Positions 25,059 through 32,069 of a stretch of DNA of 64,000 bases are shown here, in pieces (the stretch's first letter is position 1; every line of letters starts with the position of its first letter). The notes beneath the pieces are model-generated. The model had not been told where the DNA came from. It made no database searches and saw nothing but the letters and a program-made list of their open reading frames with translations. Source of the DNA: DATJFQ01 sp035495555 (GTDB taxonomy: Bacteria; Acidobacteriota; Vicinamibacteria; Vicinamibacterales; 2-12-FULL-66-21); contig DATJFQ010000097.1 in NCBI GenBank assembly GCA_035495555.1, forward strand, positions 1 to 64,000, in the 5' to 3' direction. A program made the translations under genes and the position numbers.

Positions 25059-26002
25059 GCGTCGCAATCGACGTCAGCCATCTCACCCGACGATTCGGAT
25101 CGTTTGCCGCCGTGGACGACGTTTCGTTCGACGTGAAGGCAGGCGAAATCTTCGGCTTTCTCGGCAGCAACGGTGCCGGGAAGTCCACCACCATCCGCAT
25201 GCTCTGCGGTCTGCTGAAACCCACATCCGGCACGGCGACCGTCGGCGGCGTCGACGTGACCAGCGATCCGGAAGGCGTGAAGCGTCGCATCGGGTATATG
25301 TCGCAGCGGTTCTCACTGTACGAGCTCCTGACCGTCGACCAGAACATTCGGTTCTTCGGCGGCATCTACGGCCTGGACGACGCGGCGCTGGCCAGGCGGC
25401 GCGCCTTCGTGATCGAGATGGCGGGACTCCAGGGCAGGGAACGGACCCTCGCGCGCGATCTGGCGGGCGGCTGGCGGCAGCGCCTCGCGCTCGGCTGCGC
25501 CATCCTGCACGAGCCGGCGATTCTGTTCCTGGACGAGCCGACCGGCGGCGTCGATCCGTTGTCGCGCCGGCAGTTCTGGCGCCTCATCGACGAGCTGTCG
25601 CACAGCGGCGTCACCGTGCTCGTCACGACCCATTACCTGGACGAGGCGGAGCGCTGTCATCGGGTTGCGCTCATCGACGCCGGCAGGCTCGCTGCGATCG
25701 GGACGACCGCAGAGGTGAAGCGTATCTTCGCCGACCGGCCGATTCTCGAGGTGCGCGCCGCGAATCCCGTCGAGGCCATGCGGCAGCTCGACGCGCTGCC
25801 GGAAGTCGAAAGCACGAGTCTCTTCGGCACCGCTGTCCACGCGGTCCTCAGAACGCCGTCTTCGACGCCGGCGGGGATCCGTGTCGCGCTCGAACACGCC
25901 GGCATTGCGGTGCAGTCCATTACGCCCGTCGCGCCCTCGCTCGAAGACGTCTTCCTCGACGTGATCGACCGCGCGCGCGCCCGGGGCGGGAGCGCCGCGT
26001 GA
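25055..26002 (+). CDS. ABC transporter ATPase 2 (YbhF-like, second half)
   Basis: A 315-residue ATPase. Walker A is GSNGAGKSTT near residue 39, then YMSQRFSLYELLTVDQN, a degenerate signature LAGGWRQRLALG in place of LSGGQ, Walker B ILFLDEPTGGVD and switch TTHYLDEAERCHR. A C-terminal extension ends LEDVFLDVIDRARARG. The altered signature, LAGGW, is the same kind of change seen in the second domain of YbhF relatives and suggests an asymmetric ATPase pair with ATPase 1. It overlaps the TolC gene and the following permease by 4 bp each. Confidence 0.9.
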   Translation: MSVAIDVSHLTRRFGSFAAVDDVSFDVKAGEIFGFLGSNGAGKSTTIRMLCGLLKPTSGTATVGGVDVTSDPEGVKRRIGYMSQRFSLYELLTVDQNIRFFGGIYGLDDAALARRRAFVIEMAGLQGRERTLARDLAGGWRQRLALGCAILHEPAILFLDEPTGGVDPLSRRQFWRLIDELSHSGVTVLVTTHYLDEAERCHRVALIDAGRLAAIGTTAEVKRIFADRPILEVRAANPVEAMRQLDALPEVESTSLFGTAVHAVLRTPSSTPAGIRVALEHAGIAVQSITPVAPSLEDVFLDVIDRARARGGSAA

Positions 26003-27111
26003 TCGGCCGAAAAGCTCTCGCGGTCTATCGGAAGGAACTGCGGCAGATCGCGCGCGACCGCCGCACGCTGCTCATCCTCGTCTTCGTACCCGCGTTCTTC
26101 CTGCTGCTCTACGGCTACGCCCTGAACTGGGACATCCGGCACATCGCGCTCGCCGTCGAGGACCGCGATGGCACCGGCGACAGCCGGGCGCTGGTGGCGG
26201 CGTTCGTCAATTCCGGCTACTTCGATCGCGTTGCGGACGTTCAGAGCCCCGCCGACATCGATCGCCTGCTCAACCTGAACACCGCGCGCGCGGCGCTCGT
26301 CATTCCGGAGAACTTCGGACGGGATCTCGTCAACGGTCTCCGGCCGCAGGTGCAGGTCATCATCAACGGAGACAACGCGAATACCGCGACGACGGTCATG
26401 GGCTACGCCGCGAGCATCGTTCAAAGCGCCGGCGCCGCGCTGTTCGAAGGGCAGCTGCGCGAGCCGCCGGTCTCGATCGAGCCGCGCATCTGGTACAACC
26501 CGGAACTCCGCAGCACGCTGTTCCTGGTTCCGGGGCTCATCGCGTACATCCTCATGATCACGGCGGTCATCTCGACGGCTATTTCCATCGTCCGCGAAAA
26601 GGAAAGCGGAACCATCGAGCAGGTGCGCATGGCGCCCATCGATACGTTCTCCTTCATGGTCGGCAAGAGCATCCCGTATTTCCTCATCTCGCTCACGTCC
26701 GCGGCGCTCATCGTGTTTGCGGCCATGCTGCTCTTCGGGCTGCCGATGCGCGGTAACTGGATCTCGCTGCTGGTTGCGGTCTCGCTGTTCATCGCGGGCG
26801 CGCTGGGGCAGGGGCTGCTCATTTCCACGGCGGCGGAGACCCAGCAGGTGGCGTTTCAGGCCGCGATGCTGTCGTCGTTCCTTCCCACGTTGATGCTGTC
26901 GGGATTCATCTTTCCGATCTCCAGCATGCCGACCGCGCTCCAGCTCGTGACCTACGTCGTGCCGGCGCGATACTTCCTCGTTGCGCTGCGCGGGATCGTG
27001 CTGAAAGGCGTGCCGATTGCCGTCCTGGCACCGCAGCTGGCCGCGCTGACGGTGTACGCGCTGGCCATGCTGGCGTTGGCGTCCGTCCGGCTGGCCAGGG
27101 AGCGCGGCTGA
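25999..27111 (+). CDS. ABC-2 type permease (YbhS-like)
   Basis: A 370-residue permease. The start is GTG in a GTGA overlap with ATPase 2. The open frame runs far upstream but those residues are the shadow of the TolC and ATPase genes. One helix at about 22-42 (LLILVFVPAFFLLLYGYAL) is followed by a large periplasmic domain of about 130 residues, then five helices including LFLVPGLIAYILMITAVIST, SFMVGKSIPYFLISLTSAAL and LPTLMLSGFIFPISSMP. The ABC-2 motif KESGTIEQVRMAPI sits between helices 2 and 3. It pairs with the next gene to form the membrane part of the exporter. Confidence 0.92.
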   Translation: MIGRKALAVYRKELRQIARDRRTLLILVFVPAFFLLLYGYALNWDIRHIALAVEDRDGTGDSRALVAAFVNSGYFDRVADVQSPADIDRLLNLNTARAALVIPENFGRDLVNGLRPQVQVIINGDNANTATTVMGYAASIVQSAGAALFEGQLREPPVSIEPRIWYNPELRSTLFLVPGLIAYILMITAVISTAISIVREKESGTIEQVRMAPIDTFSFMVGKSIPYFLISLTSAALIVFAAMLLFGLPMRGNWISLLVAVSLFIAGALGQGLLISTAAETQQVAFQAAMLSSFLPTLMLSGFIFPISSMPTALQLVTYVVPARYFLVALRGIVLKGVPIAVLAPQLAALTVYALAMLALASVRLARERG

Positions 27112-28232
27112 TGCGGCGCCTGCGACGCCTCGTCTGGAAGGAATTTCTGGAGCTGCGACAGGACCCGCGGCTGTTCGTGCTGGTGATCATCGCGCCCATC
27201 ATCCAGCTCACGATGCTGGGATATGCGGCAACCACTGACGTTCGCGACGTCCCGGTGGTGGTCGCCGACGGCGACCGCAGCCCGGCAAGCCGCGAGCTGA
27301 TTGCGCGTTTCGATGCGTCGAGAAACTTTACGGTCGTGGATACGGTGACGTCGCTCAACGATGTCGACGCGTACCTGCAGCGGGGCACGGCCTGGGTGGC
27401 GCTTGCGATCCCGACGGGCTATGGGGCGGCGATTCACTCGGAAACGCCCGTGTCGCTTCAGGTCGTGGCCGATGGCACCGACTCGAACTCCACGACGGTC
27501 GCCCTCGGCTACGCCACGTCGCTCGTGAATGACTACGCGCAGGAGCTGGTGTCCCGGCGCGCTGCAGCAACTGGAGTGCGCGTGCCGGGGATCGATCTGC
27601 GGCTTCGCATCTGGTTCAACCCGCAGCTCGAGAGCCGGTACTTCATGATCCCCGGCGTGCTGGCGCTGTTGCTGCTGCTCGTCACCGCGAATCTCGCGGC
27701 CATGGGAATCGTCCGCGAGAAGGAACTCGGCACCCTCGAGCAGTTGAACGTGACGCCGCTTCGCCGCTGGGAGCTCATCGTAGGCAAGCTGCTGCCGTAC
27801 GGGGTGATAGCGCTCATCGACGTGCTCCTCGTCACAGCGGTCGCCGTGTTCTGGTTCGAAGTGCCGCTTCGGGGCAGCTTCTGGCTCCTCTTTGCGCTCA
27901 GTCTTGTCTACGTCCTCTGCACGCTCGGCCTGGGGCTCTTCATCTCGACGATTTCGGATACCCAGCAGCAGGCGATGATGACGGCGACGTTCTTTTTTCT
28001 CACGCCGATGATCTATCTGTCGGGGTTCATCTTCCCGATCGAGAACATGCCGCGCGTCATCCAATACGCGACGTATCTCATTCCCCTTCGGTACTTTCTC
28101 GTCATCGTCCGCGGGATTTTTCTGAAAGGTCTTGGCCTCGCCTGGCTGTGGCCGCAGGCCGCCGCGATGACGGCGTGGGGAGTGATCGTTCTTGGGCTCG
28201 CAGTGGCGCGCAGCCGCAAGCGGACAGGGTGA
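27111..28232 (+). CDS. ABC-2 type permease (YbhR-like)
   Basis: A 373-residue permease homologous to its neighbour, starting on the last base of that gene's stop (TGATG). It has helix 1 (LFVLVIIAPIIQLTMLGYAA), a periplasmic domain, then YFMIPGVLALLLLLVTANLA, the motif KELGTLEQLNVTPLRRWELI and four more helices including TPMIYLSGFIFPIENMP. The last gene of the seven-gene efflux operon. The two permeases share the YLIPLRYFLVIVRGI / YVVPARYFLVALRGI segment, as expected for duplicated subunits of a heterodimer. The substrate is unknown; drug or xenobiotic export is the family precedent. Confidence 0.92.
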   Translation: MRRLRRLVWKEFLELRQDPRLFVLVIIAPIIQLTMLGYAATTDVRDVPVVVADGDRSPASRELIARFDASRNFTVVDTVTSLNDVDAYLQRGTAWVALAIPTGYGAAIHSETPVSLQVVADGTDSNSTTVALGYATSLVNDYAQELVSRRAAATGVRVPGIDLRLRIWFNPQLESRYFMIPGVLALLLLLVTANLAAMGIVREKELGTLEQLNVTPLRRWELIVGKLLPYGVIALIDVLLVTAVAVFWFEVPLRGSFWLLFALSLVYVLCTLGLGLFISTISDTQQQAMMTATFFFLTPMIYLSGFIFPIENMPRVIQYATYLIPLRYFLVIVRGIFLKGLGLAWLWPQAAAMTAWGVIVLGLAVARSRKRTG

Positions 28233-28255
28233 GCCGCGAGGCGCGCGAGGCCGAA

Positions 28256-28283
28256 GGCGCGAGGCGCGAGGCGCGAGGCGCGG
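28256..28283 (+). repeat. Short GGCGCGA heptamer array
   Basis: Four heptamers, GGCGCGA three times then GGCGCGG, in exact register, preceded by a degenerate GAGGCGCGCGAGG. They lie in the 100-bp gap between the efflux operon and the OmpR-type regulator. Confidence 0.8.
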
Positions 28284-28332
28284 GTGTAGCGCGGAACTTC
28301 AGTTCCCTGGCGCAGGATACACTTTCAAAAGA

Positions 28333-29007
28333 ATGCGCGTGTTGGTGGTCGAAGACGATGCGACGATTGCCGATTTCGTCGCAAAGGGACTCCGGGAGAA
28401 CGGCTACGCCGTCGACGTGGCCTCCGACGGCGACGAAGGACTGCGAGCCGCAACGGCTGGTCCGTATGACGCCGCCATCGTCGACGTCATGCTGCCGCGG
28501 CGCGACGGGCTGTCCCTCATCGATGCGCTCCGAGCGCGGGGGATCCGGACGCCCGTCCTGATCCTCAGTGCGAGACGCTCAGTCGATGATCGGGTGCGCG
28601 GGCTGCAGGCGGGCGGCGACGATTACCTGACCAAACCATTCGCGTTCGCTGAGCTTCTCGCGCGTGTGCAGGCGCTCATCCGCCGCGCGACCGGCGCCGC
28701 TGAGCCGACCCGCCTCGCATTCGCTGACCTGACTTTGGATCTCCTGACGCGCAAGGTCACGCGGGCCGGCCAGCCGCTCGATCTCCGGCCTCGCGAATTC
28801 GCGCTGCTCGAGTACCTGTTGCGCAACCCGGCCAAGGTCCTGTCGAAGACGATGATCCTGTCGCACGTCTGGGGCTACAACTTCGACCCGAACACGAACG
28901 TCGTGGACGTTCTCGTCTCGCGGCTGCGCGACAGAATCGATCGCCCGTTCGAACGCAAGCTGCTGCACACGGTTCGCGGGGTCGGTTACGTGCTGAAGGA
29001 GGGATAG
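28333..29007 (+). CDS. OmpR-family response regulator
   Basis: A 224-residue regulator. The receiver has EDD at 7-9, phospho-acceptor Asp51 in AIVDVMLPRRDG and Lys101 in YLTKPF. A winged-helix Trans_reg_C domain occupies about 128-222, with LRPREFALLEYLLRNPAKVLSKTMI, the recognition helix region NVVDVLVSRLRDRI and the wing HTVRGVGYVL. The open frame continues upstream through the repeat array; the start at 28333 gives the canonical MRVLVVEDD. It is followed 6 bp later by its histidine kinase and then by an HtrA protease, a grouping seen for envelope-stress systems. Confidence 0.94.
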   Translation: MRVLVVEDDATIADFVAKGLRENGYAVDVASDGDEGLRAATAGPYDAAIVDVMLPRRDGLSLIDALRARGIRTPVLILSARRSVDDRVRGLQAGGDDYLTKPFAFAELLARVQALIRRATGAAEPTRLAFADLTLDLLTRKVTRAGQPLDLRPREFALLEYLLRNPAKVLSKTMILSHVWGYNFDPNTNVVDVLVSRLRDRIDRPFERKLLHTVRGVGYVLKEG

Positions 29008-29013
29008 GAGAGC

Positions 29014-30402
29014 GTGGCCGTCATCCGGCGCACCCTCGGCCTCCGCTTGTCGCTCTGGTATGCGGCCGTCTTCATCCTCAGCACGGCAGGTCTTGTCGGG
29101 CTCACCTACGCCCTGCTCGCGAGCTCGCTCGCGCAGCGCGACCACGACATCATCAACGCCACGCTTCGGGAGTACGCGTCGCGGTACGAAGCCGGGGGCC
29201 TCCCGGCGCTCCAACGCGCCGTAGAAATCGAAGAACGGACGGGGCAGCGCGAGCGGCTGTTCGTCCGTGTCCTTGGACCTGGTGCGGACGCGCTCTTCGT
29301 CACCACGCCTCCGGGGTGGCGTGATTTCGACGTCAATCAGCTGGAAAACGATCGTAACGGGCTCGGTGCGGCGCACGCGCCGGATCGCGACGCTGTCCTC
29401 GAAGTCGCGTCCGCCCGGCTGATCGATGGCACCATCCTGCAAGTCGGCAAGAGCAACGAGACGCGTCGGGCGCTGTTGCGCCAGTTCCGCGTCATCGTCG
29501 GCTGGGTGGCCGCGGTAACCATGATCATCGGCGTCATCGGCGGCCTCGTGCTCACGCGGTCCACGCTGCGGCCGATCGACAACCTGATTCACGTCGTGCG
29601 GAACATCATCCGCACGGGGCGAACCAACGAGCGAGTGCCAGGCCGTCTGGAGGCTGGAGCGGCGGACACCGTCGACGAACTGATTGCGCTGTTCAACACC
29701 ATGCTCGATCGCATCACTACGCTGATCTCCGCGATGGGGGAGTCGCTCGACAACGTGGCGCACGACCTGCGCACCCCGATGACGCGGCTGCGCGCGGTGG
29801 CCGAACGCGCGCTGCAGTCCGGTGACCCGGCCCAGCAGCGAGAGGCGCTCGCCGACTGCCTGGAGGAGTCCGATCGCATTCTCTCGATGCTCAACACCTT
29901 GATGGATATCTCCGAAGCCGAAACCGGCGTGCTGCACCTGCCGCGCGAGGCGGTACCGCTCGAGCCGCTACTCCGTGAGGTCGTGGATCTGTACGAGGAC
30001 GTCGCCGATGCGCGGCACGTATCCGTCACGCTGAACGCGGACGATGTGACGGTTGCCGGCTCGCGCGATCGGCTGCGCCAGGTGTTTGCGAACCTGCTCG
30101 ACAACGCGATCAAGTACACCGCGGCGCAGGGCACCGTGACCATACGTGCGCGTGCAGACGGTGGCGACGCGCTCGTGACGGTGGCCGACACCGGCGGGGG
30201 GATCGCCCCGGAGCATCTGCCCCGCATCTGGGAGCGCCTCTACCGTGCGGATCCGAGCCGCTCCGAGCGCGGCCTCGGCCTGGGTCTCAGCCTCGTGCGC
30301 GCCTACGTGCAGGCGCACGGCGGACGGGTCGAGGCCACGAGCGAGCCCGGTCGAGGCTCCACGTTCAGCGTCCACATTCCGTTAGCGGGCGAGGCGCCGT
30401 AG
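29014..30402 (+). CDS. Sensor histidine kinase (HAMP, HisKA, HATPase)
   Basis: A 462-residue kinase with a GTG start and a GGAG 6-9 bp upstream. Helix 1 spans about 13-35, a periplasmic sensor of about 120 residues follows, and helix 2 is at 159-180 (IVGWVAAVTMIIGVIGGLVL). A HAMP linker follows (TLRPIDNLIHVVRNI), then the H-box DNVAHDLRTPMTRLR with His250 and the ATPase domain with DNAIKYTA, TVADTGGGI and GLGLGLSLVRAYVQAHGG. The class resembles the CusS/heavy-metal and CpxA-like kinases. It pairs with the regulator at 28333 and probably controls the HtrA gene 115 bp downstream. Confidence 0.94.
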   Translation: MAVIRRTLGLRLSLWYAAVFILSTAGLVGLTYALLASSLAQRDHDIINATLREYASRYEAGGLPALQRAVEIEERTGQRERLFVRVLGPGADALFVTTPPGWRDFDVNQLENDRNGLGAAHAPDRDAVLEVASARLIDGTILQVGKSNETRRALLRQFRVIVGWVAAVTMIIGVIGGLVLTRSTLRPIDNLIHVVRNIIRTGRTNERVPGRLEAGAADTVDELIALFNTMLDRITTLISAMGESLDNVAHDLRTPMTRLRAVAERALQSGDPAQQREALADCLEESDRILSMLNTLMDISEAETGVLHLPREAVPLEPLLREVVDLYEDVADARHVSVTLNADDVTVAGSRDRLRQVFANLLDNAIKYTAAQGTVTIRARADGGDALVTVADTGGGIAPEHLPRIWERLYRADPSRSERGLGLGLSLVRAYVQAHGGRVEATSEPGRGSTFSVHIPLAGEAP

Positions 30403-30517
30403 CGCCGCCCTTCGAGCCTCCAACCTTTCACGCTTGTAATCTCCCGTTCACGCCCCGGAAAGGTTCCCCGTCGTCTTACCTAGAGAGGATTAATTCAGAC
30501 AGAGGGGGACTCGCAAC

Positions 30518-31993
30518 ATGTTCAACAGATTCTGGAAACCGGGCGGGCTGGCCATAGCCGGCGTCGCACTGACGGCCGTGCTGGCGATGAAGGCGCCTGA
30601 TCCGGGTGTGGTGGCGGCGGGTGCCGCGTCGACCGCCAAGGCAGCGCCGGTCTCAGCAGTCGCACCGGTCGCGGCGGCGTCGTCGTATGCGCCGGTCGTG
30701 GACGAAGTCATGCCGGCCGTCGTCACGATTCGCGTCGAGAAAAAAGCACAGATGATCCCGGCCGACAACCAGCTACCCGACGAGATGCTTCGCCGCTTCT
30801 TCGGGCCTGGCGTGCAGATTCCGCGGCAGCCGCGCGGGATCGAGCGCGGCGTGGGATCCGGCGTCATCGTGACGCATGACGGCTACATCCTGACCAACAA
30901 CCACGTTGTCGACGGGGCCAGCGAAGTGCGCGTGGAACTGCCGGACAAGCGGACGTTCAGCGCGAAAGTCGTCGGAACCGATGCACCGACGGACCTGGCG
31001 GTCGTGAAAGTTGACGCGGCCGACCTGCCGACGCTTGCCATCGGCGACTCGGATGCCGTCCGCGTGGGCGACGTCGTCCTTGCAATCGGCAACCCGCTCA
31101 ACATCGGCGAAACCGTGACGTCGGGGATCATCAGCGCCAAGGGACGCCAGACCAATCTCGGCGGCGACGGCTACGAGAACTTCCTGCAGACGGACGCCGC
31201 AATCAACCATGGGAACTCCGGCGGCGCGCTCGTGAACACCGCTGGACAGCTGATCGGAATCAACTCGCAGATCATGTCGCCGTCTGACGGCAACATCGGG
31301 ATCGGCTTCGCGATTCCTTCGAACATGGCGAAAAACGTCATGGATCAGTTGATCAAGAACGGCACGGTCCGCCGCGGCATGCTGGGCGTCAAAGTGCAGG
31401 CGGTCACGCCGGACATGGCGACCGCGATGAGCCTGTCCTCGTCCAAGGGTGCCGTTGTGAGCGACGTCGACGAAGGTTCGCCAGCGGCGCGCGCCGGGCT
31501 GCAGCAGGGCGACGTGATCACCCAGTTCAACGGCAAGGCCGTGATTGACAGCAATCAGCTCCGCAATATGGTCGCGAGCACGCAGCCGGGCACGAAAGTG
31601 TCGCTGGAAGTGCTGCGCCATGGGAAAACGGAGAACGTCGAGGCCACGCTTGGCGAGCTGAAGGGCACGAACGCTCCTCGAGGCACCTCATCGTCGGACG
31701 ACTCCGGCAACGGCAAGTACGGCATGAGCGTGCAGCCGCTGACGCCCGATATCGCGCAGCAGCTTCAGCTCCCGAACTCGACCAAAGGCGTTGTCGTCGC
31801 CAACGTCGACCCCGAAGGTGTCGCTGCGGAAAGCGGACTCGCCGAAGGCGACGTGATCGAGAAGGTAAACGGACAGTCCGTGACCACCGTTGATCAGCTG
31901 AAGTCGGCGCTCGATAACAACAACGGGAAACCGTCGCTGCTCGTCGTCAACAAGAAGGGCTCGGACGTCTTCATCACGTTGAGGGCCAGGTAA
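30518..31993 (+). CDS. Periplasmic serine protease/chaperone, HtrA/DegP family
   Basis: A 491-residue protease with an N-terminal membrane segment (GLAIAGVALTAVLAM) and an Ala-rich linker. The trypsin-like domain has the full triad: His129 in TNNHVVDG, Asp159 in PTDLAVVK and Ser234 in GNSGGAL. Two PDZ domains follow, the first around GMLGVKVQAVTPDMA to LEVLRHGK, the second from YGMSVQPLTPDIAQQL to VVNKKG. Length and order match DegP/DegQ. It degrades or refolds misfolded envelope proteins. The ATG is preceded by AGGGGGA. An imperfect inverted repeat (AACCTTTC at 30422, GAAAGGTT at 30458) lies upstream. Control by the adjacent two-component pair is likely. Confidence 0.95.
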   Translation: MFNRFWKPGGLAIAGVALTAVLAMKAPDPGVVAAGAASTAKAAPVSAVAPVAAASSYAPVVDEVMPAVVTIRVEKKAQMIPADNQLPDEMLRRFFGPGVQIPRQPRGIERGVGSGVIVTHDGYILTNNHVVDGASEVRVELPDKRTFSAKVVGTDAPTDLAVVKVDAADLPTLAIGDSDAVRVGDVVLAIGNPLNIGETVTSGIISAKGRQTNLGGDGYENFLQTDAAINHGNSGGALVNTAGQLIGINSQIMSPSDGNIGIGFAIPSNMAKNVMDQLIKNGTVRRGMLGVKVQAVTPDMATAMSLSSSKGAVVSDVDEGSPAARAGLQQGDVITQFNGKAVIDSNQLRNMVASTQPGTKVSLEVLRHGKTENVEATLGELKGTNAPRGTSSSDDSGNGKYGMSVQPLTPDIAQQLQLPNSTKGVVVANVDPEGVAAESGLAEGDVIEKVNGQSVTTVDQLKSALDNNNGKPSLLVVNKKGSDVFITLRAR

Positions 31994-31999
31994 CACCGG

Positions 32000-32032
32000 C
32001 TGGTGAGTTGGTGAATTTCACCAACTCACCAG
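32000..32032. terminator. Perfect 16-bp hairpin between converging genes
   Basis: CTGGTGAGTTGGTGAA (32000-32015) and TTCACCAACTCACCAG (32017-32032) are perfect complements with a single T between, so it forms a cruciform or a stem without a normal loop. It begins 6 bp after the HtrA stop. Its words (GGTGAGTT, GGTGAATT) are the complement of those at 55102-55141. Confidence 0.8.
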
Positions 32033-32069
32033 CTTCGCATTCCGCGCACTCCGCACACCGCACCCCCAA

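Noticed and set aside
30422..30465. Inverted repeat AACCTTTC / GAAAGGTT before the HtrA gene as a regulator site
   Set aside because: Only 8 bp per arm with a 28-bp gap; it does not match a known operator and may be chance.
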